Shown: positions 19,733 to 30,065, numbered from the stretch's first letter. The stretch is 46,045 nt of DNA from Tatumella sp. JGM91 (GCF_018257575.1 NZ_JAERJP010000023.1:1-46045), one strand, 5' to 3'. Translations and numbers: made by a program. The notes: a model not told the origin generated them from the sequence alone.

Positions 19733-20665
19733 ATGATCGAGATTAAGCACCTGAAAACCCTACAGGCCCTCAGAACAACCGGCTCGCTGGCAGGTGCCGC
19801 AGCACACTTACATCAGACCCAGTCTGCTCTTTCTCATCAGTTCAGTGACCTTGAGCAGCGTCTCGGTTTCCGGCTGTTTGTCCGGAAAAGTCAGCCTTTA
19901 CGCTTTACACCACAGGGGGAAACACTGCTGCAACTGGCAGATCAGGTCCTGCCTCAGATCCAGCAGGCACTGCAATCCTGTCATGAGCCCCAACAGACGA
20001 CGCTACGAATTGCGATTGAATGTCATAGCTGTATTCAATGGCTGACTCCGGCACTGGATATTTTTGGCAGCAACTGGCCGCGGGTCGCGGTCGATTTCAA
20101 ATCCGGTGTTACCTTTGATCCGCAGCCCGCATTACAACAGGGCGAACTGGATATTGTACTGACCTCCGATATCCTGCCACGCAGCGGATTGCACTATTCA
20201 CCATTATTTGATTTTGAAGTCCGGCTGGTGATGGCACCAGACCATCCGCTGGCGAAAAAAGACGTTATTACTCCTGAAGATCTTAGCACCGAAACTCTGC
20301 TGATTTATCCGGTTCAGCGTCAGCGTCTGGATATCTGGCGACATTTCCTGCAACCTGCCGGTATCAGTCTGGCATTAAAAAGTGTTGATAATACTTTGCT
20401 GCTGATTCAGATGGTGGCTGCAAAAATGGGTATTGCTGCGTTACCACACTGGGTAGTAGAAAGTTTTGAACGCCAGCAGCTGATTATCACAAAAACCCCC
20501 GGAGAAGGTTTGTGGAGCCGTTTGTATGCGGCGGTACGCGACGGTGAACAACGTCAGCCAGTGACCGAGGCATTTATCCGTTCTGCACGGCAGCACGCCT
20601 GTGAACAGTTGCCTTTTGTCCGTGATGCTTCACGGCCGGCAGGTCAGAGAAATCCGGCACTCTGA
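19733..20665 (+). CDS. metR: LysR-type activator of methionine genes MetR
   Basis: A 310-residue LysR-family regulator. It activates metE, metH and related genes with homocysteine as co-effector. The winged helix-turn-helix occupies residues 1-60 ([19 protein letters not shown]), and a two-lobed effector domain follows. The ECHSCIQWL segment near residue 97 is characteristic of MetR. An AAGG ribosome-binding site precedes the ATG. It is divergent from metE, as in E. coli. In E. coli bioP/yigM follows metR; here the next gene is glpT. Confidence 0.96.
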   Translation: MIEIKHLKTLQALRTTGSLAGAAAHLHQTQSALSHQFSDLEQRLGFRLFVRKSQPLRFTPQGETLLQLADQVLPQIQQALQSCHEPQQTTLRIAIECHSCIQWLTPALDIFGSNWPRVAVDFKSGVTFDPQPALQQGELDIVLTSDILPRSGLHYSPLFDFEVRLVMAPDHPLAKKDVITPEDLSTETLLIYPVQRQRLDIWRHFLQPAGISLALKSVDNTLLLIQMVAAKMGIAALPHWVVESFERQQLIITKTPGEGLWSRLYAAVRDGEQRQPVTEAFIRSARQHACEQLPFVRDASRPAGQRNPAL

Positions 20666-20809
20666 ATCCCTCCGGCGAAATATTTCCCTGCCGGCGAAAA
20701 CGACGTATGCAACCGCGAGTGATCCGGCCAGCGACTCGGTTGCCGGTCAACATGAAAAGTGGCGGATACGAGACTCAGGTTTCCCTGACATCTTATAAAC
20801 ACCTATAAA

Positions 20810-20838
20810 TTGTCATTAATTTGTAACATCTGTGTACT
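20810..20838 (+). promoter_or_regulatory. Probable glpT promoter
   Basis: TTGTCA (20810-20815) and TGTACT (20833-20838) are separated by 17 bp, about 120 bp upstream of the glpT start. No clear GlpR operator was found. A TGTGT-N6-TCAAG sequence at 20831-20846 resembles a weak CRP site overlapping the -10. The rest of the 293-bp metR-glpT gap has nothing I can name. Confidence 0.45.
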
Positions 20839-20958
20839 CAGTCAAGGTAATTCCCGTCACGAAAGCTACCCTGAGGCCGGTATCCTGCTGGCAGGACGGA
20901 AAATTCTTATCCATTGCCAGCCCACACTTAAGGAATGCTTTCTCCCGGAGGGACGTTA

Positions 20959-22302
20959 ATGCTGAGTCTGTTTAAACCCGCACCCCATATTTCACCGGCA
21001 GATCCGGCCGCCATCGATCCGTTATATCGTCGCCTGCGCTGGCAAATTTTTATCGGGATTTTCTTTGGTTACGCCGCTTATTACCTGGTTCGTAAAAACT
21101 TTACCCTGGCTATGCCTTATCTGATCGAGCAGGGTTTTTCCCGCGGCGATCTGGGTTTTGCCTTATCCGGAATTTCGATTGCCTATGGGTTTTCTAAATT
21201 CATTATGGGTTCAGTATCTGATCGGTCGAACCCGCGTGTATTTTTACCCGCAGGACTGATAATGGCAGCAGTCGTCATGCTGGTTATGGGATTTATCCCG
21301 CTGGCGACATCCGGTATTATGATTATGTTTGTGCTGCTGTTTATCTGTGGCTGGTTTCAGGGGATGGGCTGGCCTCCCTGCGGCCGGACCATGGTCCATT
21401 GGTGGTCACAGAAAGAAAGGGGAGGCATTGTCTCCGTATGGAACTGTGCACATAACGTCGGCGGAGGCCTGCCTCCGCTGCTATTCCTGCTGGGGATGGT
21501 CTGGTTTAATGACTGGAAGGCCGCATTATATATGCCGGCGATTGCCGCTATCGGCGTAGCTTTGCTGGCCTATGGATTAATGCGTGATACCCCGCAGTCA
21601 TGCGGATTACCCCCGATAGAAGCCTACAAAAATGACTATCCCGCAGACTATAACGAGAAACATGAAGTTGAATTAACCGCCCGGCAAATCTTTACGCAAT
21701 ATATCCTGCCCAATAAATTACTGTGGTACATCGCGCTGGCCAATGTCTTCGTGTATTTACTGCGCTACGGTATTCTCGACTGGTCTCCGACCTACCTGAA
21801 AGAAGTTAAAAATTTTTCACTGGATAAATCATCCTGGGCCTACTTCCTGTATGAATATGCCGGTATCCCTGGAACACTGTTGTGCGGCTGGATGTCAGAT
21901 AAAATTTTCAAAGGTAACCGCGGGATCACCGGCGTCTTTTTTATGACACTGGTGACCATTGCCACTCTTATTTACTGGCTTAACCCGCCCGGCAACCCCG
22001 GCATTGATATGGCCTGTATGGTGGTGATTGGTTTTCTGATCTACGGACCGGTGATGCTGATTGGTCTGCATGCGCTGGAGCTGGCACCCAAAAAAGCAGC
22101 GGGCACCGCCGCCGGATTTACCGGTCTGTTTGGTTACCTTGGCGGATCGGTTGCCGCCAGTGCAATTGTTGGTTATACGGTGGATTTTTTTGGCTGGAAT
22201 GGCGGTTTTATGGTCATGATTGCCGGCTGTATACTGGCAGTATTACTGCTGCTGTTAACCACGCTGAGTGAAAAACGCCATAAACAGCAACTGATATCAT
22301 AA
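20959..22302 (+). CDS. glpT: Glycerol-3-phosphate/phosphate antiporter GlpT
   Basis: A 447-residue major facilitator protein with 12 helices (E. coli 452). It imports sn-glycerol-3-phosphate in exchange for phosphate and is the classical entry route for fosfomycin. Conserved blocks include [15 protein letters not shown] (with the substrate-binding Arg), [39 protein letters not shown] and [21 protein letters not shown]. These separate GlpT from UhpT and PgtP. The start at 20959 follows GGAGGG and matches E. coli. There is no glpQ downstream, so the usual glpTQ operon is broken or reduced here. Confidence 0.94.
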   Translation: MLSLFKPAPHISPADPAAIDPLYRRLRWQIFIGIFFGYAAYYLVRKNFTLAMPYLIEQGFSRGDLGFALSGISIAYGFSKFIMGSVSDRSNPRVFLPAGLIMAAVVMLVMGFIPLATSGIMIMFVLLFICGWFQGMGWPPCGRTMVHWWSQKERGGIVSVWNCAHNVGGGLPPLLFLLGMVWFNDWKAALYMPAIAAIGVALLAYGLMRDTPQSCGLPPIEAYKNDYPADYNEKHEVELTARQIFTQYILPNKLLWYIALANVFVYLLRYGILDWSPTYLKEVKNFSLDKSSWAYFLYEYAGIPGTLLCGWMSDKIFKGNRGITGVFFMTLVTIATLIYWLNPPGNPGIDMACMVVIGFLIYGPVMLIGLHALELAPKKAAGTAAGFTGLFGYLGGSVAASAIVGYTVDFFGWNGGFMVMIAGCILAVLLLLLTTLSEKRHKQQLIS

Positions 22303-22327
22303 AAATCATACTGCGGAGAGGCACTCT

Positions 22328-22365
22328 ATCGCCCGGACAGTCCGGTCAGGACTTGCCCGGGCGAT
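22328..22365. terminator. Two-tier hairpin between convergent glpT and yigL
   Basis: An outer 9-bp stem ATCGCCCGG/CCGGGCGAT encloses an inner AGTCC/GGACT stem. It begins 26 bp after the glpT stop and ends 12 bp before the yigL stop. With no T-run, it is probably a bidirectional 3'-end structure. Confidence 0.5.
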
Positions 22366-22376
22366 GGCAGGAAGGA

Positions 22377-23177
22377 TCAGTCGCTGTACAGCTTTTCTAA
22401 ATAACGGGGAACCGCATCTTCCGCATTACTGCCAATCACTTCCAGCCCGGTCAGCAGCGAAGGTAGCCGCTGATGGGCATTTTGCATAATGCAGCCTTTG
22501 CCTGCCATGCTCAGCATTTCTTTATCGTTCATCCCGTCACCAAACGCGATACAGTCCTGCAGGTTATAACCTAACCGTCTTGCCACTTCATCCAGCGCAT
22601 GGCCTTTTGAGACACCTCCGGCCATCACTTCCAGACAGCCGGGCAGGGAGAAACTCACATTAACCCGGTCGCCCCAGCGGGCAATAATCGCCAGCTCAAG
22701 CTCAGCCAGTGTCTGATGCTGATCACAGGTAAAAAAGACTTTACTGATACCATCAGTCGCCAGCCCGTCAGGCTGAAATATCTGATAATTAAACTCCGAC
22801 TCACGGAGGAATTCACGCTCTTTTTCGCTATGCCGACTGATATACCAGTCATCATTGCGATAAACCTGAGTCAGAATATCATCCGAGGTATATTTCAGGC
22901 GGTACAGCTCTGACGCAATCGCCGGGTCCAGGTTATGGGCAAAAATCAGGTTACCCGCAAGGTCATGTACCCTCGCTCCGTTCGACGTGATCATATAAGC
23001 TTCGATACCCAGCTTCTGCCGCATCTGCGCGACATCAATATGATGGCGGCCGGTAGCAAACACAAAATGAACCCCTTTACGGGTTAACTTCTGCAAGGTA
23101 TCACGGGTGTAAGCAGACAAAGAGTGATCAGGAGAAAGTAGCGTTCCATCCAGGTCGGAAGCAACAATATGGTACAT
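22377..23177 (-). CDS. yigL: HAD-family sugar-phosphate/pyridoxal phosphatase YigL
   Basis: A 266-residue cytoplasmic haloacid-dehalogenase phosphatase, exactly the E. coli YigL length. Motif I is ASDLDGTLL (Asp8 and Asp10), the Cof-type cap lies in the middle, and motif IV is AFGDGMNDKEML near residue 210. In E. coli and Salmonella it dephosphorylates sugar phosphates during glucose-phosphate stress, and the SgrS small RNA stabilises its mRNA from a site in the upstream pldB transcript. The same pldB-yigL order is kept here with a 64-bp gap. Whether the SgrS site is conserved was not determined. Confidence 0.95.
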   Translation of the reverse strand: MYHIVASDLDGTLLSPDHSLSAYTRDTLQKLTRKGVHFVFATGRHHIDVAQMRQKLGIEAYMITSNGARVHDLAGNLIFAHNLDPAIASELYRLKYTSDDILTQVYRNDDWYISRHSEKEREFLRESEFNYQIFQPDGLATDGISKVFFTCDQHQTLAELELAIIARWGDRVNVSFSLPGCLEVMAGGVSKGHALDEVARRLGYNLQDCIAFGDGMNDKEMLSMAGKGCIMQNAHQRLPSLLTGLEVIGSNAEDAVPRYLEKLYSD

Positions 23178-23241
23178 GAAAACCTCTTTAATTAACGTCA
23201 GACCGGAGTTTCCGGAGGTAAGGTATGGCTATCGTCGATGA

Positions 23242-24237
23242 TTAACATCCAAACCGGTCAAAATAGCTGACCGCAAGATTCAGTGCCCGCGCCCGCATTT
23301 CATCTTTTTCGAATAATATTTCATGGCGTGCACCACTGATAACCTGCGGCGCTTCCCCTTCACAAGGGATCCCCGCAAGCCGTCGTAATTCACAGAATTG
23401 ATCCTGCGCCTGATTTTCCACCACCAGATCTTCTTCGGCCTGAATGATCAGCATCGGTGTAGTGATCTGTGCAGCATCGCGCAGAATTTCATGTCCGGCA
23501 TTAAGACTTTCCCGTACCCAGTGTGCCGTCGGCCCGCCGACCTGTAATGCCGGTTCATCAGCATAAAAACGTAAGTTACGCTGGTAGCGGACCCGGCTGT
23601 GGGTCAGCGTATTTACGGCAAAGGGCGGCGCATGCCAGCGCCCCGTACCCAGAGCAAACCCTTCACGTAATCCCGACCGGGTTTCGGTCCAGTTAAGAAT
23701 TCGTTCTGCCATCCACTCAGGCATCGGCAGCACTATGCCAAACATCGGAGCCAGTAATGCTGCTGCATCAACCAGTTCAGGGTGACGGCGCAGTAACAAT
23801 GCCAGAATCGCGCCCCCCATAGAATGGGATAGCGCAAACTTTTGCTGATAACGCGTATCGGAAAGAGTGATCTGCCAGAACTTATGCAGGTCATCCACGT
23901 AGTCAGAAAAATTCTCTACGTGCCCGCGATGGGTATCTTCCAGCATACGGCCCGATAAGCCCTGCCCCCGGTGATCGATAATAAAGACATCGTAGCCACA
24001 CTGAAACAGATCATAAGCCACTTCAGGGTATTTGACGTAACTCTCAATCCGCCCGGGGGAAACCATAATCGCTTTATGGTGTTGCGGGGATGTGAAACTG
24101 ACATAGCGGATATTCAGCCCGCCAGTGCCGGTAAATGATTTCTCCTGGCGGCGACGCCAGAAGTGGAGCAAAGGACCGGTAACAAACGCCGAAAACTCTT
24201 TTTCACGGTGCAACCAGCGTTGCGTAAGCTGTTTCAT
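23242..24237 (-). CDS. pldB: Lysophospholipase L2 PldB
   Basis: A 331-residue alpha/beta hydrolase that degrades lysophospholipids at the inner membrane. Landmarks are [31 protein letters not shown] (about residues 86-97) and the nucleophile serine at residue 139 in [15 protein letters not shown] near the C-terminus carries the probable catalytic His. The start at 24237 ([15 protein letters not shown]) has a GGGAGA ribosome-binding site; the frame extends 45 codons further upstream without family similarity. It is divergent from rhtB. Confidence 0.94.
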   Translation of the reverse strand: MKQLTQRWLHREKEFSAFVTGPLLHFWRRRQEKSFTGTGGLNIRYVSFTSPQHHKAIMVSPGRIESYVKYPEVAYDLFQCGYDVFIIDHRGQGLSGRMLEDTHRGHVENFSDYVDDLHKFWQITLSDTRYQQKFALSHSMGGAILALLLRRHPELVDAAALLAPMFGIVLPMPEWMAERILNWTETRSGLREGFALGTGRWHAPPFAVNTLTHSRVRYQRNLRFYADEPALQVGGPTAHWVRESLNAGHEILRDAAQITTPMLIIQAEEDLVVENQAQDQFCELRRLAGIPCEGEAPQVISGARHEILFEKDEMRARALNLAVSYFDRFGC

Positions 24238-24349
24238 TACTCTCCCTTCGGCGTTTTCTGTGGTCTGGAAAACGGCTGAAATCCCAGTATCGTCTGATGG
24301 AATTATAACGTATTCTGTTGTTTCTCTGCTGAAGACTGGAGCGACATCA

Positions 24350-24973
24350 ATGACCTTTGACTGGTGGATCACCTACCTGCTGACCACTACCCTGTTAAGC
24401 CTTTCCCCTGGTTCCGGAGCCATTAATACCATGAGTACCGGTATCAGCCATGGTTTCAGGGGCACTCAGATTTCTATTGCCGGATTACAAGTTGGCCTCG
24501 CCACCCATATTCTGTTAGTCGGTATCGGCCTTGGTGCTTTATTTTCTCATTCATTAATCGCTTTTGAAATCCTGAAATGGGCCGGTGCTGCTTATCTTAT
24601 CTGGTTAGGGATACAGCAATGGAGAACCAAAGGTGCTATTGACCTGAATGCGGTGGCGAAAGCAACATCCCGCGGCAGAGTATTTAAACGGGCGGTGCTG
24701 GTAAATCTGACCAATCCGAAAAGTATTGTGTTTCTGGCAGCGCTGTTTCCACAGTTTATCATTCCCCATCAGCCCCAAATGCTGCAATATCTGGTGCTGG
24801 GCCTGACCACTATCAGTGTGGATATTCTGGTCATGCAGGGTTACGCGTTACTGTCGACCCGTATTTCACGCTGGATACGTGGCCCGCATCAAATGCAGTT
24901 ACTGAACCGTATTTTTGGCAGTGTTTTTATTGCTATCGGGGTCGTACTGGCAACTGCACGACACAGCCATTAA
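24350..24973 (+). CDS. rhtB: Homoserine/homoserine lactone efflux protein RhtB
   Basis: A 207-residue LysE-family exporter with about six membrane helices. It exports homoserine and homoserine lactone. [16 protein letters not shown] (about residues 16-31), [16 protein letters not shown] and [18 protein letters not shown] match E. coli RhtB (206 aa) closely. A GGAG ribosome-binding site lies nine bases before the ATG. The frame stays open 75 codons further upstream, but that part overlaps pldB. Confidence 0.95.
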   Translation: MTFDWWITYLLTTTLLSLSPGSGAINTMSTGISHGFRGTQISIAGLQVGLATHILLVGIGLGALFSHSLIAFEILKWAGAAYLIWLGIQQWRTKGAIDLNAVAKATSRGRVFKRAVLVNLTNPKSIVFLAALFPQFIIPHQPQMLQYLVLGLTTISVDILVMQGYALLSTRISRWIRGPHQMQLLNRIFGSVFIAIGVVLATARHSH

Positions 24974-24977
24974 TTAT

Positions 24978-25008
24978 CTGCCGGGTCCGTACCTTCACGG
25001 CCCGGCAG
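24978..25008. terminator. Shared terminator of convergent rhtB and rhtC
   Basis: CTGCCGGG (24978-24985) pairs with CCCGGCAG (25001-25008). An inner CCGT/ACGG extension and a single-T bulge give a 12-bp stem with a 6-nt loop. It fills the 40-bp gap between the two convergent stops. The plus-strand 3' flank is CGGGTTTAACC, only a short T-run. Confidence 0.6.
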
Positions 25009-25013
25009 CGGGT

Positions 25014-25637
25014 TTAACCGGATATGATTAAGTGCAGGCCAAAGGCTGTAAACAGTATTCCGCCGGCACCATCCAGCCATTTCGCCAGTTGCTGATATTT
25101 GCGGCGCATCCATGGTAAGGCAAATACCGTCGCTACCAGTGTAAACCACCCCAGTGTTTCCAGCAGGATCAGTGCATAAATGCCCCAGCGCTGCATAGTG
25201 CTGACATCATCACCGACAAACAGCGAAAAAACACTGCCAAAATAGATCACAACTTTTGGATTCGACAGGTTAGTCAGTAACCCCTTGAGGAACGTTCGCC
25301 CCTGCTTCGCCAGCACCGGTGCCGGCTGAACCCTGTCCGGCTGTAAATGCTGACGCCGTGCAGAGCATAATAATTGCCAGCCCATCCATAACAGATACAG
25401 CCCGCCGCCCAGCATAATCAGCTGATGCAGCCAGGCCATTTTTGCCAGCAACAGATTCAGTCCCAGCAGTGCCACCGCTGCCCAGATAGCCACCCCCAGT
25501 GTCACACCGAGAACCCCCATCAACGCATCACGTGAAGAACGGCTGACGGCAGTTTGTGAAATAAAAAAGAAATCAGGACCCGGGCTCATCAGTGCCAGCA
25601 ACTGCACAAGCGCCAGAGTCAGAAACGACATTAACAT
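25014..25637 (-). CDS. rhtC: Threonine efflux protein RhtC
   Basis: A 207-residue LysE-family exporter (E. coli 206) that confers resistance to threonine and homoserine. SPGPDFFFISQTAVSRS (about residues 18-34), GGGLYLLWMGWQLL and LLTNLSNPKVVIYFGSVFSLF are family hallmarks. It is convergent with its paralogue rhtB and lies 41 bp downstream of recQ on the same strand. Confidence 0.95.
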   Translation of the reverse strand: MLMSFLTLALVQLLALMSPGPDFFFISQTAVSRSSRDALMGVLGVTLGVAIWAAVALLGLNLLLAKMAWLHQLIMLGGGLYLLWMGWQLLCSARRQHLQPDRVQPAPVLAKQGRTFLKGLLTNLSNPKVVIYFGSVFSLFVGDDVSTMQRWGIYALILLETLGWFTLVATVFALPWMRRKYQQLAKWLDGAGGILFTAFGLHLIISG

Positions 25638-25678
25638 GCCGGAAACTCCTCAGATAAAGAAAGAAAAACAGGGACAGA

Positions 25679-27502
25679 TTACAAATCGCTGAGATGTTGT
25701 TTAATCATCTGCATAAAGGGCTGGCCGAAACGTTCCAGTTTTCGCTGACCAATACCATTTACACTCAGCATTTCAGAAGCGGAAACCGGTAACAGTTCCG
25801 CCATTTCGATTAATGTCGCGTCATTGAACACCACATAAGGGGGAATACTCTCTTCGTCAGCAATGGTTTTACGTAATTTCCTGAGTCTGGCAAATAACTT
25901 ACGGTCATAATTGCCTCCGGGCACCCTGCTCATTCCCTGGCGGGGTTTCAGGGCCACCACGCGCGGCACCGCAAGCATCAGCGGATGTTCACTGCGCAAT
26001 ACCGGTCTGGCCGCCTCGGTCAGCTGCAGCGCAGAATGCTGACTGATGTTCTGGGTCACCAGACCCAGATGGATCAGCTGGCGTAATACACTGACCCAAT
26101 GTTCATGGGATTGTTCACGCCCGATGCCGTATACCGGCAATTTATCATGTCCGTTATCCTTAATACGCTGGCTGGCCGCACCACGCAGTAGTTCCACAAT
26201 ATAGCCCATACCGAAGCGTTGTCCTGCCCGGTAAATAGCGGATAAGGCTTTTTGTGCATCCACCAGTCCGTCATAACGCCTCGGCGGGTCCAGACAGATA
26301 TCGCAGTTACCACACGGCTGCTGTCGCCCTTCATCAAAGTAATTCAGCAGTACCAGACGGCGGCAGGTCTGTGCTTCAGCAAAAGCACCCATCGCATTAA
26401 GTTTATGGCGTTCAATATCCAGCATCGCGCCCGGCGGTTTTTCTTCCAGGCAGCGTCGCAGCCAGGCCATATCGGCGGGATCATACAGCATCATCGCTTC
26501 AGCAGGCAGACCGTCACGGCCTGCACGACCGGTTTCCTGATAATAGGATTCGATATTACGCGGAATATCGAAATGCACCACAAAACGGACATTCGGCTTA
26601 TTAATCCCCATCCCGAAAGCCACCGTGGCCACTACCAGTTGCAGATCGTCACGCTGAAATGCTTCCTGGACGCTGGCACGTTGCTGCACATCCAGTCCGG
26701 CATGATAGGCACCGGCACTGATCCCGCGGCTTTGTAAACGTGCTGCCGTGTCTTCAACTTTAGCGCGGCTGTTACAATAAATGATACCGCTCTTACCGCG
26801 CTGATCCTGAACATAACGCAGTAATTGTTCGGTCGGTTTGTACTTTTCCAGCAGCGTATAGCGGATATTCGGGCGGTCAAAGCTACTGATTTGGATCAGC
26901 GGGTCCTGCAACTGCAACTGTTGCAGAATATCATGGCGGGTCGCGTTATCGGCTGTCGCGGTCAGAGCCATAATCCGCAGTTGCGGAAAACGCTGGCGCA
27001 ATACCCCAAGCGCACCATATTCCGGGCGGAAGTCATGTCCCCATTGTGAGATACAGTGGGCTTCATCGACCGCCAGCATCACCGGTTGCCACTGGCTAAG
27101 TGCATCAAGAAAGCTGTCCATCATCAGACGCTCAGGCGCGACATACAGTAATTTTATCCGCCCCTGCCGACAGTCAGCATAAATTTGCTGTTGCTGCTCG
27201 CGGGTCTGAGAAGAGTTAAGGCTGGCAGCCATGACACCATTTGCCAGTAACTGATCGACCTGATCTTTCATCAGGGAGATCAGCGGGGATACCACCAGCG
27301 TCAGACCTTCGCTAACCAGCGCAGGGATCTGATAGCACAGCGACTTCCCGCCACCGGTCGGCATAACCACCAGGCAGTCCTGTCCGTCAAGAGATGTCTG
27401 AATGATGGTTTGCTGGCCGGGGCGAAAGTGCTGATAACCAAAAATATCCCGCAGGATTTGCTGAGCATGATCCTGCTGCGGAATAACTGCCGATGTTGTC
27501 AC
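25679..27502 (-). CDS. recQ: ATP-dependent DNA helicase RecQ
   Basis: A 607-residue superfamily 2 helicase (E. coli 609) acting in the RecF recombination pathway and in processing stalled forks. Walker A PTGGGKS has its Lys at residue 53, and the DEAH box lies in [19 protein letters not shown] near residue 145. The RecQ-Ct zinc cysteines are in [13 protein letters not shown] and CGNCDIC (about 380-405), followed by a winged helix and a C-terminal HRDC domain (about 530-600). The start is the first ATG, 19 bp after the pldA-side gap. Confidence 0.97.
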   Translation of the reverse strand: MTTSAVIPQQDHAQQILRDIFGYQHFRPGQQTIIQTSLDGQDCLVVMPTGGGKSLCYQIPALVSEGLTLVVSPLISLMKDQVDQLLANGVMAASLNSSQTREQQQQIYADCRQGRIKLLYVAPERLMMDSFLDALSQWQPVMLAVDEAHCISQWGHDFRPEYGALGVLRQRFPQLRIMALTATADNATRHDILQQLQLQDPLIQISSFDRPNIRYTLLEKYKPTEQLLRYVQDQRGKSGIIYCNSRAKVEDTAARLQSRGISAGAYHAGLDVQQRASVQEAFQRDDLQLVVATVAFGMGINKPNVRFVVHFDIPRNIESYYQETGRAGRDGLPAEAMMLYDPADMAWLRRCLEEKPPGAMLDIERHKLNAMGAFAEAQTCRRLVLLNYFDEGRQQPCGNCDICLDPPRRYDGLVDAQKALSAIYRAGQRFGMGYIVELLRGAASQRIKDNGHDKLPVYGIGREQSHEHWVSVLRQLIHLGLVTQNISQHSALQLTEAARPVLRSEHPLMLAVPRVVALKPRQGMSRVPGGNYDRKLFARLRKLRKTIADEESIPPYVVFNDATLIEMAELLPVSASEMLSVNGIGQRKLERFGQPFMQMIKQHLSDL

Positions 27503-27521
27503 AAATTTCCTGCGCTCTTAA

Positions 27522-28400
27522 TCAGAATAAATCATTTAAAGTAAAACCGACGCCAATCCTGGTCTGGCGGTGATTGTAATCAATCAGTGACTCACCATAA
27601 CCGCTAAACAGCTGAGTATAGAAACGCACATGCTCTGTGACCGGATAACTCCAGCCAAGTAAGGCGCCACCGAAACCGGTGTTCCAGTTATAGTTGCCTT
27701 CAATACTGAAGATACTGTCACCCAGCATATACCCGAGTTTCGCCCGGTAATAGCCCATATACTTAGTAATGTCCGGATTATCGTCACTGCCCGCACTTTC
27801 GGGAATACGATACCAGGGCTTGATCTCTGCCAGCATATTACCATTTTTTGCCATCAAACGGGCATATACCCGGTTCCAGCTACGTGAAGTCGGGTCGCTC
27901 CGGCCATTGGACTGATGATTGAAACCCAGTTCCACATCACGTAATGTCCAGTTACCCAACCGGTAATCTGTTGCCCAGCCAACAAAAAGCTGTGGTTCAT
28001 AGTTTGTTTCGCGAAACGGTGACGACGCTTTGGTATTTGAAATCTGCCACCACGAGCGTTGAGTATAAGACATTGCCAGTACCGAATTGTCACCGGCAAT
28101 CCCGCGCCAGAGAGGGAACGCCAGGCTCAGCTGAAATTTTAATTCATCTTTATTCGCTTTATCTGCCCAGCGGTAGCTGGAAATGGCCGGGGTGTTCATA
28201 TTACTGGTATCCGTATAGAGCACATAATTACTCTCATAGGGATACAGTAAAAAAGCATTATCATGCTTTTCCAGTAAGTTAGCGATGATACTGCCGCGCA
28301 CAGCGGGATTATCATGAACCTCGCATATTTTAGCTTCCTTCGCCTGTACCAGCGCAGGCACCAGCAAGGCAGCAGCCATTCCGTAGCCAAAGAAACGCAT
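27522..28400 (-). CDS. pldA: Outer-membrane phospholipase A PldA
   Basis: A 292-residue precursor of the outer-membrane beta-barrel phospholipase A1/A2, which degrades phospholipids misplaced in the outer leaflet. A signal peptide is predicted with cleavage after VQA (residue 20). Counting from there, the catalytic triad falls at His142, Ser144 and Asn156 of the mature protein (H162, S164 and N176 in the precursor, inside FNHQSNGRSDP and SRSWNR), exactly as in E. coli. The protein ends in a terminal Phe, as expected for Bam recognition. A terminator-like hairpin lies in its leader. Confidence 0.96.
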   Translation of the reverse strand: MRFFGYGMAAALLVPALVQAKEAKICEVHDNPAVRGSIIANLLEKHDNAFLLYPYESNYVLYTDTSNMNTPAISSYRWADKANKDELKFQLSLAFPLWRGIAGDNSVLAMSYTQRSWWQISNTKASSPFRETNYEPQLFVGWATDYRLGNWTLRDVELGFNHQSNGRSDPTSRSWNRVYARLMAKNGNMLAEIKPWYRIPESAGSDDNPDITKYMGYYRAKLGYMLGDSIFSIEGNYNWNTGFGGALLGWSYPVTEHVRFYTQLFSGYGESLIDYNHRQTRIGVGFTLNDLF

Positions 28401-28419
28401 AATCTATACTCCCGAAGAT

Positions 28420-28455
28420 AGAAAAAAAAACCAAAAACGATGCAGTCACATCGTT
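28420..28455 (-). terminator. Terminator-like hairpin in the pldA leader
   Basis: On the minus strand AACGATG and CATCGTT form a 7-bp stem with a 6-nt loop (28436-28455), followed by TTTGG and a run of nine T (28422-28430). This is a good intrinsic-terminator shape, yet it lies just 20-55 bp upstream of the pldA ATG and points into it. It may be an attenuator for pldA or the end of a short upstream transcript. Confidence 0.55.
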
Positions 28456-28510
28456 AAATGCCAAAAAATGGCCGCTCATATTCACCTGGAAAGCCGATGA
28501 ATAACAGCAT
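28454..28510 (-). CDS. Possible leader peptide upstream of pldA
   Basis: An 18-codon reading frame (MLLFIGFPGEYERPFFGI) whose TAA overlaps the 5' arm of the terminator-like hairpin. The spacing resembles a leader peptide coupled to an attenuator. Against it: there is no clear ribosome-binding site before the ATG, and the frame is open further upstream into the yigI start region. Codon composition cannot decide this at such a length. Confidence 0.2.
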   Translation of the reverse strand: MLLFIGFPGEYERPFFGI

Positions 28511-28555
28511 AATATTAGAAAATGACTTAGCCGAATAACCTGCCACAGGTGAATT

Positions 28556-29026
28556 ATGAGCCTGCGTTATCTGACACAACATCAGGCAAGAACCCTGGTC
28601 AGTGATATCTTTGTAAACAGTATGCCTTTTAACCGGGCGCTGGGGCTGAAGCTGGAGCATCTGGATGATCAACAGGCCATCCTGACCCTGGAAAATGCGC
28701 CATCACTGGTGGGTAATGCCCTGCAAAATATTCTGCACGGCGGTGTCATTGCTTCGGTGCTGGACGTGGCCGCCGGACTGGTTTGTGTTAACCATGCCCT
28801 GACCCGCCAGGATATGATCAGTGAAGAAGAACTTCGTCAGCGTATTTCACGGATGGGCACCATTGACTTACGGGTTGACTATTTACGTCCCGGACGCGGA
28901 GAGAAATTTATCGCTACCGCACAGCTGCTCCGGGCCGGTAATAAAGTCGCCGTCGGCCGGGTCGAATTACATAATCAACAACAGGACTATATTGCTACCG
29001 CGACGGCAACTTACCTGATCGGCTAG
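28556..29026 (+). CDS. yigI: Hot-dog fold thioesterase YigI
   Basis: A 156-residue single-domain hot-dog protein (E. coli YigI 155 aa) with predicted acyl-CoA thioesterase activity in the cytosol. The [15 protein letters not shown] segment (about residues 61-75) carries the usual active-site region, followed by [17 protein letters not shown] near residue 102. It is divergent from pldA. In E. coli rarD, yigG and yigF lie between yigI and corA; here aphA occupies that interval. Confidence 0.92.
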   Translation: MSLRYLTQHQARTLVSDIFVNSMPFNRALGLKLEHLDDQQAILTLENAPSLVGNALQNILHGGVIASVLDVAAGLVCVNHALTRQDMISEEELRQRISRMGTIDLRVDYLRPGRGEKFIATAQLLRAGNKVAVGRVELHNQQQDYIATATATYLIG

Positions 29027-29154
29027 CCGGCAGATAATACGGCAACCGTAACCACCTCATAAAACCGCAATAATTATTTTACAGAGTGTCCCGTTAATGC
29101 TATCAGATAGCCATTATCTTATTGATTCATTAACAAATACCAGGACTCACCGTT

Positions 29155-29874
29155 ATGAGATTACGTAAACTGCTTTTTTCTCTGTGTACCCTTTCTCTGC
29201 TGGTTCTGCAGCCTCTGGCTCAGGCCAGCGAGGTCCAGCCCGCTACGCCGTTATACTCAGGTATCACTGCTGCCGGGCTGGCGCACCGGCAACCCATACA
29301 CTGGGTATCAGTGGCACAGATTGAGAACAATTTACGGGGCCGTCCACCGATGGCGGTCGGTTTTGATATTGACGATACGGTGCTTTATTCAACACCCGGT
29401 TTTTACCGCGGCCAGAAAATGTTTTCACCGGGCAATAATGATTACCTGAATAATCCGCAGTTCTGGGAAAAAATGAATAATGGCTGGGATGAATTCAGTA
29501 TTCCCAAACAGGTTGCACGCCAGCTGATTCAGATGCATTTACAGCGCGGCGATCAGGTCTATTTTATTACAGCACGAACCCCGACCAGCACCGAAACCGT
29601 CAGCCGGATCCTGCAACAGGATTTCTCTATTCCACAGGATAAAATGAATCCGGTGATTTTCAGCGGTTTTCGGGCCGGTGAAAACACCAAAATCCGCTGG
29701 ATTAAACAGAAAAATATTCGTATCTACTACGGTGATGCAGACAGCGATATTACCGCAGCCCGTGAAGCCGGGGCGCGGGGTATCCGGGTACTGCGGGCCG
29801 CAAACTCTTCTTATTTACCACTGCCAAAAGCCGGCGATCTCGGTGAAGAAGTGATTACCGACTCAGAATACTGA
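29155..29874 (+). CDS. aphA: Periplasmic class B acid phosphatase/phosphotransferase AphA
   Basis: A 239-residue precursor (E. coli 237) with a signal peptide cleaved about residue 24 (AQA/S). It dephosphorylates nucleotides and other organic phosphates in the periplasm and is a HAD (DDDD) phosphatase. The nucleophile Asp71 and acid/base Asp73 are in [16 protein letters not shown] and the [19 protein letters not shown] metal-binding region follow. [15 protein letters not shown] is essentially invariant in AphA. In E. coli the gene is elsewhere (near uvrA), so its place between yigI and corA is a lineage difference. A strong palindromic terminator follows. Confidence 0.95.
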   Translation: MRLRKLLFSLCTLSLLVLQPLAQASEVQPATPLYSGITAAGLAHRQPIHWVSVAQIENNLRGRPPMAVGFDIDDTVLYSTPGFYRGQKMFSPGNNDYLNNPQFWEKMNNGWDEFSIPKQVARQLIQMHLQRGDQVYFITARTPTSTETVSRILQQDFSIPQDKMNPVIFSGFRAGENTKIRWIKQKNIRIYYGDADSDITAAREAGARGIRVLRAANSSYLPLPKAGDLGEEVITDSEY

Positions 29875-29893
29875 TCCCTCGTTTTAGCGATTA

Positions 29894-29926
29894 CTGCAGA
29901 GCCGTTAACGGCTCTGCAGCCTTTTG
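29894..29926 (+). terminator. aphA terminator (26-bp perfect palindrome)
   Basis: A perfect 26-bp palindrome centred on GTTAAC (29894-29919) lies 20 bp after the aphA stop. CCTTTTG follows, so the plus-strand RNA ends in a GC-rich stem and a short U-run. Confidence 0.65.
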
Positions 29927-30031
29927 CAGGATTCTGATCTTTCTCTGCCCCAGACCAGCACATTCCGCGGCGATCCGGTACTGGTACTGGCAGCTCAGGG
30001 GATTGAGGAATATTGTGAAACCAGCGCACAG

Positions 30032-30054
30032 CAGGCAGCCCGCCAGGCTGCCTG
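30032..30054 (-). terminator. corA 3' hairpin
   Basis: CAGGCAGCC (30032-30040) and GGCTGCCTG (30046-30054) form a perfect 9-bp stem with a 5-nt loop, 12 bp beyond the corA stop. No T-run follows on the minus strand. Confidence 0.55.
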
Positions 30055-30065
30055 TATAACGGGGC

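Noticed and set aside
19528-19734. 69-codon N-terminal extension of metE
   Set aside because: Covers the metE-metR control region with met boxes; family homology and a good ribosome-binding site place the start at 19527.
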